A stretch of DNA of 64,000 nt from Skermanella rosea (GCF_016806835.2 NZ_CP086111.1:860001-924000); one strand, 5' to 3'; numbered from the stretch's first letter, positions 1 to 8,712 are shown. The notes: a model not told the origin generated them from the letters alone. Made by a program: numbers and translations.

Positions 1-1
1 G

Positions 2-655
2 CGCCGGTTGGAGATGCCGGTCAGCAGTTGCCATGGGCTGGTCGGCACGCTGAAGGCGCGGGGCTACCTGTACGCCGTGAACCGGCGCACGCTCTATCCG
101 ACCCGCCGGATCCTGGAGATGGCGCGCCGCATCGTCGCCAAGGATCCGATGCTGGAACGCATGGCCGCTTTCCTGGAGCGGCTGCGCGACGACACGGGGG
201 AGACCGTCATCCTGGGCAAGCGCCAGGACGACGCGGTGATCTATCTCGACGTGGTCGAGGGGGCGCGGACGATCCGCTATTCCGCTGAGCCGGGCGAGCT
301 GAAGCCGCTGCATTCCAGCGCGATCGGCAAGGCGATGCTGGGGGAGATGGCTCCGGCCGACCTCGCCGCATGGCTGGCGGGGCATTCCCTGGACGCCGTC
401 ACCGAAAACACGCTGGTCACGGCGGAAAGCCTCGCGAGCGATCTCGCGGCCGGGCGGCAGCGCGGCTACCACGTCACGCGGGGCGAAAACGTGGCCGACG
501 TCATGGCCGTGGCGACCGCCATCCATCTCAACGGCGAGCCGCTCGGCGTCGCGGTCGCGGGACCGCTGGAACGGATGAAGTCCGGGCTCGCCGTCCACGC
601 GGAAAGACTGCTGGCGATGAAAACGGCCGTCGAGGCCGGCGAGGAACACCCATGA
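2..655 (+). CDS. IclR-family transcriptional regulator (5' end outside window)
   Basis: C-terminal part of an IclR-type regulator. The reading frame is open from the first bases, and the first visible residues (about 1-20) look like the recognition helix and wing of the N-terminal winged helix, ending in LKARGYLY. The rest is the effector-binding domain, with the family-typical stretch LHSSAIGKAMLGEM around residue 100 and a RGYHVTRGEN segment near 160. IclR proteins usually sense small organic acids or aromatics. The stop codon overlaps the ATG of the next gene by 4 bases, so the regulator is co-transcribed with the catabolic genes and probably controls them. The internal TTG at 8 is not a true start, because the missing helix must lie upstream of the window. 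The effector cannot be deduced. Confidence 0.88.
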   Translation, partial: RRLEMPVSSCHGLVGTLKARGYLYAVNRRTLYPTRRILEMARRIVAKDPMLERMAAFLERLRDDTGETVILGKRQDDAVIYLDVVEGARTIRYSAEPGELKPLHSSAIGKAMLGEMAPADLAAWLAGHSLDAVTENTLVTAESLASDLAAGRQRGYHVTRGENVADVMAVATAIHLNGEPLGVAVAGPLERMKSGLAVHAERLLAMKTAVEAGEEHP

Positions 656-1422
656 ACGACGAACTTCTGGTTGAGCGCCGCGACGACGTCCTGTCCGTCA
701 CCCTGAACCGGCCGGAAAAGCGCAACCCCCTGAGCCGCGCCCTGCTGGAGGCGCTCCGCCGATGCTTCGAGGCGCACGCGGACGATCCGGGCTTGCGGAT
801 CGCCGTGCTGCGCGGGGCGGGCGAGAAGAGCTTCGCGGCCGGCGGCGACCTGAAGGATCTGGGCATGCTCCGCTCGGCCGAGCAGGCCGGCGAAATGGCG
901 GACTATGCCAAGGCGGCGCTCGACGCGGTCCGCCGGTTCCCCGTTCCCGTGGTCGCCGCCCTCAACGGCGACGCGCTGGGCGGCGGGGCGGAACTGGCCG
1001 TCGCCTGCGACTTCCGCGTCGGCGCCCGCCATGCCCGGATCGGCTTCGTCCAGGGCAGACTCAACATCGCGACCGCCTGGGGCGGCGGCATCGACCTGCT
1101 CAATCTGCTCGGACCCGCCGCGGGACTGCGGCTGCTGGCCCGCTCCGATCTCCTCGACATGGAGGCGGCGCAGGCGATCGGGCTGGTGGACGCGGTGGCC
1201 GAACCCGACCAGGAACTGGACGGGGCCGTCGCCGACTTCATCGGGCCGATGCTGCGCCAAGCCCCGCAGGTGCTCCGGGCCTTCAAGGCGCTGGCGCTGG
1301 CGCATCGCTCGGGAGCTTCCCGCACCGACATGGAACGGCTGGAAACCAGGCTGTTCGCCGGGACCTGGGTCCATGACGACCACTGGTCCGCCGTCGAGCG
1401 GCTCAACCTGGGACGGAGGTAG
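652..1422 (+). CDS. enoyl-CoA hydratase/isomerase (crotonase) family protein
   Basis: A 256-residue crotonase-fold enzyme acting on an acyl-CoA in the cytoplasm. The oxyanion-hole segment FAAGGDLKDLG is at about 61-71, and GGGAELAVACD at 111-120 supplies the first catalytic Glu (E114). The position of the second Glu of true hydratases, normally in a GxPE motif, aligns by eye with Q134 (GFVQGRLN). A simple hydratase function is therefore doubtful. Crotonase members without this Glu include decarboxylases such as E. coli ScpB (YgfG), which also sits beside a B12 mutase and MeaB. The ATG overlaps the IclR stop, and the mutase gene starts 2 bases downstream. I favour a decarboxylase or other non-hydratase role, but this is inference. 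Confidence 0.88.
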   Translation: MNDELLVERRDDVLSVTLNRPEKRNPLSRALLEALRRCFEAHADDPGLRIAVLRGAGEKSFAAGGDLKDLGMLRSAEQAGEMADYAKAALDAVRRFPVPVVAALNGDALGGGAELAVACDFRVGARHARIGFVQGRLNIATAWGGGIDLLNLLGPAAGLRLLARSDLLDMEAAQAIGLVDAVAEPDQELDGAVADFIGPMLRQAPQVLRAFKALALAHRSGASRTDMERLETRLFAGTWVHDDHWSAVERLNLGRR

Positions 1423-1423
1423 C

Positions 1424-3088
1424 ATGACCGCCGCGCAATCCACCAAGGCAGAAAGCACCAAGACGGCCGTCGCGGCCGAACTGGAAGCCGCGAGGCCGGG
1501 TCCCGGCGCGCCGAAGCCGGTGACCCCCTCGGGGATCGAGATCCCGGCGGTGGTCACGCCCGACATGCTGACGCGGCCGGACCCCGGAATGCCGGGGGAA
1601 GCGCCGTTCACGCGCGGGATCTTCGCCGACGGGTACCGGGGGCGGCTCTGGACGATCCGCCAGTATTCCGGCTTCGGCACGGCGGAGGAGTCGAACCAGC
1701 GCTACCGTTTCCTGCTCGACGGCGGCCAAACCGGGCTGTCCGTGGCGCTGGACCTGCCGACCCAGTGCGGGCTCGACCCGACCGACCCCATCGCGAAGCC
1801 CGAGGTCGGCAAGGTCGGAGTCTCGCTGTCCAACCTCGCCGAGGCGGAGATCCTGTTCGACGGCATCGACCTGTCGAAGATCTCCACCTCCTTCACCATC
1901 AACGGCACCGCGGCGATCATCTACGCCATGTATTGCGCGGTCGCCGACAAGCAGGGCGTGCCGCGCTCCAAGCTGACCGGCACGATCCAGAACGACATAT
2001 TGAAGGAGTACGTGGCGCGCGGCACCTGGATCTTCCCGGTGCGCCCGAGCATGCGCCTGATCGCCGACACGATCCTGTTCTCCAACGAGGAAACGCCGCG
2101 CTTCAACCCGATCAGCATCGCCGGCGCCCATGTCCGCGACGCCGGAGCGACGGCGGTGGAGGAACTGGGCTACACCCTCGCCAACGGGCTCGCCTATGTC
2201 GAGGAACTGCTGCGGCGGGGCGGCGATGCCACGAAGTTCGCCCAGCGGCTCAGCTTCTTCTTCTATGTCCACATGGATTTCTTCGAGGAGGTCTGCAAGT
2301 TCCGGGCGGCCCGGCGGCTGTGGGCCAACCTGCTGGAGGAGCGGTTCGGCATCACCGATCCCAAGGCGCAGCGCTTCCGGTTCGGCGTCGTGTGCGGCGG
2401 TTCCTCCCTGACCTCGGCCCAGCCCTACAACAACATCGTGCGTGTCGGCATCGAGACCATGGCGGCCGTCATGGGCGGCGCCCAGTCAATCTTCACCTGC
2501 GCCTACGACGAGGCGTTCCAGATCCCGACCGAGTTCAGCGCCGAGATCGCCATGCGGACCCAGCAGATCGTGGCCCACGAGACCGGCATCTCCAAGACCG
2601 TGGACCCGCTCGGCGGGAGCTATTTCGTGGAGTGGCTGACCGAGCGCATGGAGCAGGAGACCCGAGCCGTCATCGCGGAGATCGACGACTACGGCGGCGT
2701 GATCAAGGCCATCGAGGACGGCTATCTCCAAATGCGGATCGCGGAGCGGGCCAAGCTCCGCAAGCAGGGGATCGACAGCGGCGAGACCGTCGTCGTCGGC
2801 CAGAACCATTTCCGGCGCGACAACCAGACCGACGATTTCGGCGAGGTCTTCCGCCTGGACCCCCAGGCGGCCCGCCGGGTGCGCGAGAAGTACGACGGCG
2901 TCATGGGGCGCCGCGACGAAGCCCGCGTGACCCGGAGCCTGGAGGCGCTAGGCAGCGCCGCGGCCGACGACGGGGAGAACGTGATGCCGTACCTGATCGA
3001 GTGCTGCCACGCCTATGCCACCGTCGGCGAGATGGTGGCCGCGCTGAAGAATCACTGGGGCGAGTTCCAGGAGCCGATCCGACTGTGA
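1424..3088 (+). CDS. methylmalonyl-CoA mutase-family large subunit
   Basis: A 554-residue catalytic (TIM-barrel) chain of an adenosylcobalamin-dependent acyl-CoA mutase, with no B12-binding domain of its own. The landmarks of the P. freudenreichii enzyme align with a constant offset of 8: T77, R79 and Y81 in TIRQYSGF, S106, Q189, R199 in YVARGTW, and H236. Isobutyryl-CoA mutase has Phe and Gln, and hydroxyisobutyryl-CoA mutase has Ile, at the Tyr/Arg positions. The Tyr and Arg here suggest a carboxylated substrate of the methylmalonyl/ethylmalonyl kind. Two nearby motifs are unusual: GAHVRDAG replaces GYH, and CGLDPTDP replaces GYDSD. The proline-rich first 50 residues look like a linker or N-terminal extension. 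It forms an operon with the small subunit and MeaB. The exact substrate is unknown. Confidence 0.9.
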   Translation: MTAAQSTKAESTKTAVAAELEAARPGPGAPKPVTPSGIEIPAVVTPDMLTRPDPGMPGEAPFTRGIFADGYRGRLWTIRQYSGFGTAEESNQRYRFLLDGGQTGLSVALDLPTQCGLDPTDPIAKPEVGKVGVSLSNLAEAEILFDGIDLSKISTSFTINGTAAIIYAMYCAVADKQGVPRSKLTGTIQNDILKEYVARGTWIFPVRPSMRLIADTILFSNEETPRFNPISIAGAHVRDAGATAVEELGYTLANGLAYVEELLRRGGDATKFAQRLSFFFYVHMDFFEEVCKFRAARRLWANLLEERFGITDPKAQRFRFGVVCGGSSLTSAQPYNNIVRVGIETMAAVMGGAQSIFTCAYDEAFQIPTEFSAEIAMRTQQIVAHETGISKTVDPLGGSYFVEWLTERMEQETRAVIAEIDDYGGVIKAIEDGYLQMRIAERAKLRKQGIDSGETVVVGQNHFRRDNQTDDFGEVFRLDPQAARRVREKYDGVMGRRDEARVTRSLEALGSAAADDGENVMPYLIECCHAYATVGEMVAALKNHWGEFQEPIRL

Positions 3089-3163
3089 TCATCCGCGCAT
3101 CGCGGCCAGGAAGCGGCGGGCCGGGAAACGGCAGACCGGGAACCGATGGGGGAGGAAACGACA

Positions 3164-3562
3164 ATGAGCCTGAAGGGCAAACGCATCCTGATCGCCAAGC
3201 CCGGCCTGGACGGGCACGACGTCGGCGCGAAGGTGATCGCCCTGGCGCTGCGCGACGCGGGGGCCGACGTGATCTATACCGGCCTGCGCAAGAGCCCCGA
3301 CTACATCGCCCGCGTCGCCGTAGAGGAGGACGTGGACGCGGTCGGCCTCAGCCTGCTGTCGGGCAGCCACAACGAGCTGGTGGCCGAGACCCTGCGCTGC
3401 CTGCGCGACCTGGACGGCGGGGACATCATGATCTTCGTCGGCGGCACCATCCCGGCGGAGGACCAGCCGGAACTGCTGCGGATCGGCGTCCGGGGCGTGT
3501 TCACCGCGGACCAGAAGCTGGAGGACGTGGTGGCGGCCATAGACCGGGAACTGGCCGCATGA
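3164..3562 (+). CDS. cobalamin-binding small subunit of the acyl-CoA mutase
   Basis: A 132-residue Rossmann-like B12-binding domain, the partner of the large subunit encoded upstream. GLDGHDVG at about 15-22 carries the DxHxxG motif whose His replaces the lower axial ligand of cobalamin. SLLSG (about 64-68) and GGTIP (about 94-98) complete the DxHxxG-SxL-GG signature. The length matches stand-alone mutase small subunits of archaeal, isobutyryl-CoA and hydroxyisobutyryl-CoA mutases. The start is set by the Shine-Dalgarno GGGGGAGGAAA 6-7 bases upstream of 3164. The 75-base gap after the large subunit is the only sizeable gap in this part of the operon. The stop overlaps the CoA-transferase ATG. 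Confidence 0.93.
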   Translation: MSLKGKRILIAKPGLDGHDVGAKVIALALRDAGADVIYTGLRKSPDYIARVAVEEDVDAVGLSLLSGSHNELVAETLRCLRDLDGGDIMIFVGGTIPAEDQPELLRIGVRGVFTADQKLEDVVAAIDRELAA

Positions 3563-4689
3563 GCGGGCCGCTTTCCGGCATCCGCATCCTCGAAGCCGGC
3601 CATATGCTGGCGGGTCCCTATTGCGGCATGCTGCTGGCCGACCTGGGCGCCGAGGTGATCAAGATCGAATCGCCCGAAGGCGACATTGCCCGCCGGCTAA
3701 GCCCCCACCGCGTCGGTCCCCACAACGCCTATTTCGCCTCCCTCAACCGAAACAAGCGGAGCGTCGTGCTGGATCTCGGGTCGGCCGAGGGACAGGCGGC
3801 CCTGGGGCGGCTGGCCGCGTCCAGCCAAGGGCTGCTGACCAACATGCGGCCGGCGGTGATCCGCAAGCTCGGCCTGACCTACGACAGCCTGTCCGCCCAC
3901 AATCCCCGGATCGCCTGCCTGGCGCTGACCGGCTACGGGCTGGACGGCCCGTACGCCGACAGGCCCGCCTACGACTACGTGATCCAGGCGCTGGTCGGCA
4001 TCATGGCGCTGACCGGCGATCCCGGCGCGCCGCCGGTGAAGTGCGGCTACTCGGCGGTGGACAATTCCGCCGGCATCATGGGAGCGCTCGGGCTGGTCGC
4101 CAAGATCCTGGAGGGCAAGGGCGGACAGATCGACGTGTCCCTGTTCGACACCATGCTCTCGCAGCTGAACTATGTGGCCGGCGCCTGGCTCAACGCCGGC
4201 GAGTCCCCGAGCCGGTACGAGAGCGGGGGACATCCCTACATCGTCCCCGCCCAGATCTTCGAGACCGCCGACGGCCACCTCGCCCTGTTCATCACCCACG
4301 ACGATTTCTGGCGGCGCTTCGCCCGCGAGGCCGGCCGGCCGGAATGGCTGTCCGACGAGCGTTTCGGCACGATGGCGGGACGCACCGCCAACCGCGACCT
4401 GGTGATCCGCGCGGTCGGCTCGCTGCTGCGGACCCGCGGGACGGCGGAGTGGGTCGGACGGCTGGCACCCCTGGGCATCGTCGTCGCCGGCGTCGAGCGG
4501 CTGGAGGACGCGCTGGCGGGCGACCTCGCGCGCAGCCACGACATGGTGGTGTCGATCCCGACCGCCGACGGCGACTTGGCCGTCGTCGGCAATCCGATCC
4601 GCTTCCCGGGCGAGCCCACCCGGTACGAGCCGCCGCCGCTGCTCGGCGAGCACACCTCGGCGCTCCTGGCGGAGGGGGCGGGGGGATGA
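3559..4689 (+). CDS. CaiB/BaiF family (class III) CoA-transferase
   Basis: A 376-residue class III CoA-transferase that moves CoA between carboxylic acids through an enzyme-bound aspartyl-CoA anhydride. The N-terminal GIRILEAGHMLAGPY and LADLGAEVIKIE blocks are typical. The catalytic Asp is probably D168 in YSAVDNSAG, at the position of Asp169 in formyl-CoA transferase. The C-terminal PPPLLGEHT segment is also characteristic. The gene lies between the mutase small subunit and MeaB, with 4-base overlaps on both sides. The likely role is to charge the imported acid with CoA from a cellular donor such as succinyl-CoA, or to recycle CoA from the product. In the E. coli scp operon an unrelated transferase (ScpC) does the latter. 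The substrate is not evident. Confidence 0.92.
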   Translation: MSGPLSGIRILEAGHMLAGPYCGMLLADLGAEVIKIESPEGDIARRLSPHRVGPHNAYFASLNRNKRSVVLDLGSAEGQAALGRLAASSQGLLTNMRPAVIRKLGLTYDSLSAHNPRIACLALTGYGLDGPYADRPAYDYVIQALVGIMALTGDPGAPPVKCGYSAVDNSAGIMGALGLVAKILEGKGGQIDVSLFDTMLSQLNYVAGAWLNAGESPSRYESGGHPYIVPAQIFETADGHLALFITHDDFWRRFAREAGRPEWLSDERFGTMAGRTANRDLVIRAVGSLLRTRGTAEWVGRLAPLGIVVAGVERLEDALAGDLARSHDMVVSIPTADGDLAVVGNPIRFPGEPTRYEPPPLLGEHTSALLAEGAGG

Positions 4690-5603
4690 GCATGGCCGGA
4701 AGCCCGTCCCGCCGCCGGGAACTGAGCCGGACGCTCAGCCGGATCAGCCGGGCCGGTGTGACGCAGACCCTGGCCGGGCACGGCGATGCGGCGCCGCCCG
4801 CCCGTCCGGCCTATCGCATCGGCATCACCGGCGCGCCGGGGGCCGGCAAAAGCACGCTGATCGCCCGCTTCGCCGCGCGCCGGCTGGAACGGACCGCGGG
4901 AGAGGTCGCCGTCCTGGCGATCGACCCGACCAGCCCGATCACCCACGGGTCGATCCTGGGCGACCGCGTCCGGATGGACGCCATCGCCGGCGACCCCCGC
5001 CTCTATATCCGCTCCCTTCCCAGCCGGGGCAGCCATGACGGCCTGGCCGACAACCTGCCGGACCTGCTCCTGGCCCTGGACCGGTACGGCTTCGACGAGG
5101 CGCTGGTCGAGACGGTGGGGGTGGGGCAGGCCGAGCATGCGGTGCGCACCCTGGTCGATACGGTCGTGCTGGTGCTCCACCCCGAATCGGGGGACAGCGT
5201 CCAGGCCATGAAGGCCGGCATCCTGGAGATCGCCGACATCTACGTGGTCAACAAGGCCGACCTGCCCGGCGCCCGGAAGACCGCTGCCGAGATCCGCGCC
5301 GTCACGCGACGCGTCGGGGACGGCGGAGCCTGGACGCCGCCCGTGATCCTGTGCACCCAGGGCGACGACGCCGGCCTGACGGAGCTGGACGAGGCGGTGG
5401 AGCGGCATCGCGCCTGGGCGGCGGAACGCCGCGACGCCGGTGCGGTCCGCCTCGCGCGCGCCCGGCACCATGCCCAGGCGCTGCTGTCCCGCCGGGCCGC
5501 CGAACTGATCGAGGAGTCCGACCCGGCCCTGTTCGACGGGCCGCTGGAGCCGATCTACCATCGGATCCTGCGCCGCTTGGCCGATGATCTGGGAGGCAAA
5601 TAA
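4686..5603 (+). CDS. meaB: MeaB/ArgK-type G-protein chaperone of the B12 mutase
   Basis: A 305-residue SIMIBI-class GTPase that gates cofactor loading and protects or reactivates adenosylcobalamin-dependent mutases. The P-loop GAPGAGKST is at about 49-57, followed by the family blocks AIDPTSP, GDRVRM, and the Walker B-like ETVGVGQ near 143. NKAD for guanine recognition is near 191. The ATG overlaps the CoA-transferase stop codon. Genes of this family almost always accompany their own mutase, which supports the mutase being functional. A 112-base gap with a purine-rich leader separates it from the TRAP genes. Confidence 0.93.
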   Translation: MSMAGSPSRRRELSRTLSRISRAGVTQTLAGHGDAAPPARPAYRIGITGAPGAGKSTLIARFAARRLERTAGEVAVLAIDPTSPITHGSILGDRVRMDAIAGDPRLYIRSLPSRGSHDGLADNLPDLLLALDRYGFDEALVETVGVGQAEHAVRTLVDTVVLVLHPESGDSVQAMKAGILEIADIYVVNKADLPGARKTAAEIRAVTRRVGDGGAWTPPVILCTQGDDAGLTELDEAVERHRAWAAERRDAGAVRLARARHHAQALLSRRAAELIEESDPALFDGPLEPIYHRILRRLADDLGGK

Positions 5604-5715
5604 TCCGGAAGATGACGATCCGGGGTGGCTCCCGCTGGCCGGATGGTCTTAAATGGATGAAAAGAGGGAGAAAATCCCCGGAACAAGAATGCAATCAAAA
5701 GAGGAGGAGACGTTC

Positions 5716-6744
5716 ATGGGAAATACAGGCATGTGGAAGACGGGCAGGCTCCTGACGGGGCTGGCGCTCGGTGCGGCGCTGACCCTGTCGGCTGCGGCGG
5801 CCGGTGCCCAGACCCTCAAGATTTCCCACCAGTGGAAGGCGCAGACCGATGCCCGCGACCGTGCCGTCCGGGTCTTCGTGGAGGAGGTCGGCAAGAAGGC
5901 GCCCGACCTGAAGTTCCGCATCTTCCCCGGGCGTTCGCTGATCCAGAACCCGGTCGCCCAGTTCGACTCGCTCCAGAACAATTCGCTGGAGATGGCGATC
6001 TATCCGCTGGTCTACGCCGTCGGCAAGGTGCCGGAATTCTCCATCACCATCATGCCCGGCCTGGTCAGCAACCTGGACGAGGCGGTCAAGCTGAAGGACT
6101 CCGCCTACCATAAGCGGCTCCAGGAGATCGCCCACGCCAACGGGGTCCATATTGTCACCTGGTGGTGGACGCCCGGCGGCTTCGCGTCGAAGAACCGGGA
6201 GATCCAGGGACCGGACACGGTCAGCGGCCTCAAGATGCGCGCGGCCGACCCATATTTCGAAACGGTGCTCCAGGCGGCCGGCGCCTCCGTCCAGTCGATG
6301 CCCTCCACCGAGATCTACTCGGCGCTCCAGACCGGCGTGCTCGACGGCGTCATGACCTCGGCGGAAAGCTTCGTCAGCATGCGGATCTACGAGCAGACCA
6401 GCAACGCGACGGTCGGCGGCGACAACATCCTGTTCATGCTGCTCCAGCCGCTGATCATGTCCAAGCAGGCCTGGGACAACCTGACCCCTGACCAGCAGAA
6501 GGCGTTCGAGGAGGCGGCCACCGTCAGCGAGGAATTCTTCAACGGTCTCCAGCGGGAGGCGGACCTGGAGATGAAGCGGGCCTTCGAGGAGGCCGGGGCC
6601 GACGTGAGGCCGCTGACCGACGCGGAGTTCGAAGCCTGGGTCGACCTGGCGCGCGAGACCGCCTGGAAGAAGTTCGAAACCGAAGTCCCCAACGGCAAGG
6701 AGCTGATCGGGCTGGTCGAGACCTCGCTCCAGAACGCCCAGTAA
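5716..6744 (+). CDS. dctP: TRAP transporter solute-binding protein, DctP family
   Basis: A 342-residue periplasmic receptor of a tripartite ATP-independent (TRAP) carboxylate importer. It has a signal peptide with hydrophobic core LLTGLALGAALTL and probable cleavage after AAAAGAQ (about residue 31). The segment GLKMRAADPYF near residue 174 carries the conserved Arg that pairs with the substrate carboxylate in DctP proteins. The start at 5716 follows a strong GAGGAGGAGA ribosome site; an in-frame ATG at 5653 has none. The upstream 112 bases may hold a second promoter of the cluster. Ligands of this family are mostly C4-dicarboxylates, hydroxy acids and aromatic acids. The context suggests a hydroxy- or methyl-branched acid. 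Confidence 0.92.
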   Translation: MGNTGMWKTGRLLTGLALGAALTLSAAAAGAQTLKISHQWKAQTDARDRAVRVFVEEVGKKAPDLKFRIFPGRSLIQNPVAQFDSLQNNSLEMAIYPLVYAVGKVPEFSITIMPGLVSNLDEAVKLKDSAYHKRLQEIAHANGVHIVTWWWTPGGFASKNREIQGPDTVSGLKMRAADPYFETVLQAAGASVQSMPSTEIYSALQTGVLDGVMTSAESFVSMRIYEQTSNATVGGDNILFMLLQPLIMSKQAWDNLTPDQQKAFEEAATVSEEFFNGLQREADLEMKRAFEEAGADVRPLTDAEFEAWVDLARETAWKKFETEVPNGKELIGLVETSLQNAQ

Positions 6745-6820
6745 GCCAAGAACAAAGAAAAGAAAGATGCGGGTGCCGCCGAGCCGGCCCCCGCGCATGC
6801 CAAACGGGGGAGGACAGTCG

Positions 6821-7405
6821 ATGCGTGCAGTGATCGCGCTGATCGACCGCCTGTCGATATCATGTGCCGTCGTGGCGTCGGTGCTGCTGGCATCGGCGGT
6901 CGTGATCGTCTGTTACATGGTCGTGATCAGGACGTTGGGTTACTCCAGCTACTGGGAGATCGAGGCGTCGATCTACATGGTCGTCGCCGCGACCTTCCTC
7001 GCGTCGCCCTATACGCTGATGACCAGGGGGCATGTGTCGGTCGATTTCCTGCCCTGGATGATGGGGCAACGCGCCGCCCGCGTGATCCAGGCCGGGATCG
7101 CGGTGGTCGGGATCGTCATCTGCCTCTACATGGCCTGGCTCGGCTGGCACCTCACCCTCGAGGCGATCGCGAGCGACGAGCGCAGCACCAGCATGTGGCG
7201 CCCGGTCAAATGGCCGCTCTACGTCATGATGCCGATCGGCCTCGGCCTGACCGCCCTCCAATATCTGGCGGAGATTTTCCGGAGCGCTTCGGACGAGGCG
7301 CCGGCCAAGGCGCCCCTGCCGCGGATGGAGGCGGTTCCGGAACCTGCCCCCGGACGGAACACCCCCGGCCGGAGCGACCCTGAACGGAGGATGCCCGCGC
7401 GATGA
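6821..7405 (+). CDS. dctQ: TRAP transporter small membrane subunit, DctQ family
   Basis: A 194-residue inner-membrane protein with four predicted membrane segments (about residues 13-35, 45-65, 88-110 and 128-148), the fold of the DctQ subunit. The C-terminal 40 residues are a proline-rich cytoplasmic tail. The ATG at 6821 has a GGGGGAGGA site 7 bases upstream. The last codons overlap the start of dctM. With DctM it forms the Na+-driven membrane module served by the upstream receptor. Confidence 0.9.
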   Translation: MRAVIALIDRLSISCAVVASVLLASAVVIVCYMVVIRTLGYSSYWEIEASIYMVVAATFLASPYTLMTRGHVSVDFLPWMMGQRAARVIQAGIAVVGIVICLYMAWLGWHLTLEAIASDERSTSMWRPVKWPLYVMMPIGLGLTALQYLAEIFRSASDEAPAKAPLPRMEAVPEPAPGRNTPGRSDPERRMPAR

Positions 7406-8712
7406 CCGAACTCCAGATCGGCTCCCTCATCCTCGTCTGCACCACGCTGGTGCTGTTTTCCGGCATCCCGATCGCGTTCGGGCTGACCGTCGTCTCGATC
7501 GCTTTCCTCTACGTCTTCGACGGGCCGGGCAGCCTGTCGGCCGTGCCGCGCACCTTCCTGGACGAGATCAGCGGCTTCGCACTGCTGGCGGTGCCGATGT
7601 TCGTGCTGCTCGGGTCGCTGATCGGGTCGTCCCGGGCGGGCGCCGACATCTACGAGGCGCTCCACCGCTGGCTCGCCCGCGTGCCGGGCGGGCTGGTGAT
7701 CGCCAACATCGGCGCCTGCGGCCTGTTCTCCGCCCTGTCCGGCTCCAGCCCGGCGACGGCCGCCGCGATCGGCAAGGTCGGAGTGCCGGAGATGCTGAAG
7801 CGCGGCTGCCCGCCGGGCCTCGCGACCGGCGCCATCGCGGCGGGCGGGACGCTGGGCATCCTGATCCCGCCGTCGGTCACCATGATCCTGTACGGCGTCG
7901 CGACCGAAACCTCGATCGGGCGGCTGTTCGTCGCCGGCGTCGTGCCGGGCGTCCTTCTCGTGGTGATCTTCTGCGTCTATGCCTGGGCCGCCACCGCCTT
8001 CGCCGAGCGGCATTCCGTCCAGCCGCGCGAGAGCTACACGCTCCGGGAGAAGATCCGCGCGTCGGGTACGGTGATGCCGCTGTTCGGCATCATCGCGCTG
8101 ATCATCCTGGCGCTCTACGGCGGCTACGCGACCCCGTCGGAGATCGCGGCGCTGGCGGCCATGCTGGCGTTCCTGTACGTGGCGCTGGTCTACCGCATCG
8201 TGAACCGGGAGAACCTGTGGCCGATCTTCGGCAACGCGGTGCGCGAGAGCTGCATGATCCTGCTGATCATCGCGGCATCGGGCCTGTTCTCCTACATGAT
8301 GTCGCTGCTCTACGTGACCCAGACCATGGCCGACCTGCTGGTCGGCTGGGAACTGAACCGCTGGGTCATGCTGCTGGTGGTCAACGTCTTCCTGCTGGTG
8401 GCCGGCTGCTTCCTGCCGCCGGTCGCGCTGATCCTGATGACCATGCCGATCCTCCAGCCGGTGCTGGAGGCCAATGATTTCGACATGATCTGGTTCGGCG
8501 TGCTGATGACGATCAACCTGGAGATCGGCCTGATCACGCCGCCGGTCGGGCTCAACCTGTATATCCTGCGGAACGTGGCGCCCCAGGTGCCGCTGATGAC
8601 CGTCCTGTGGGGATCGGTCCCCTTCGTCCTGATCATGATGGGGTTCATGGTGCTGCTCTGCTTCTTCCCGGGCCTGGCCCTGTGGCTGCCCAGCCAGATG
8701 TTCGGCCCGTGA
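7402..8712 (+). CDS. dctM: TRAP transporter large permease subunit, DctM family
   Basis: A 436-residue permease with about 12 hydrophobic segments. DctM hallmarks include the scaffold LLAVPMFVLLGSLIG, GSSPATAAAIGKVGVPEM (about 115-132) and GGTLGILIPPSV (about 150-161), the elevator-domain helical hairpin motif. A second related motif, LEIGLITPPVGLNLYIL, is near 370, consistent with the internal repeat of ion-transporter superfamily proteins. The gene overlaps dctQ upstream and the second crotonase gene downstream by a few bases, tying the importer to the enzymes. Confidence 0.94.
   Translation: MTELQIGSLILVCTTLVLFSGIPIAFGLTVVSIAFLYVFDGPGSLSAVPRTFLDEISGFALLAVPMFVLLGSLIGSSRAGADIYEALHRWLARVPGGLVIANIGACGLFSALSGSSPATAAAIGKVGVPEMLKRGCPPGLATGAIAAGGTLGILIPPSVTMILYGVATETSIGRLFVAGVVPGVLLVVIFCVYAWAATAFAERHSVQPRESYTLREKIRASGTVMPLFGIIALIILALYGGYATPSEIAALAAMLAFLYVALVYRIVNRENLWPIFGNAVRESCMILLIIAASGLFSYMMSLLYVTQTMADLLVGWELNRWVMLLVVNVFLLVAGCFLPPVALILMTMPILQPVLEANDFDMIWFGVLMTINLEIGLITPPVGLNLYILRNVAPQVPLMTVLWGSVPFVLIMMGFMVLLCFFPGLALWLPSQMFGP

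Noticed and set aside
466-1680. 404-residue minus-strand open frame opposite the IclR and crotonase genes
   Set aside because: It is a GC-rich shadow with Arg/Gly/Pro-rich composition and no motif; the plus-strand genes are clear family members.
5653-5715. Longer N-terminus of the DctP protein starting at 5653
   Set aside because: It would put a charged 21-residue extension before the signal peptide, and the strong ribosome site GAGGAGGAGA points to 5716.
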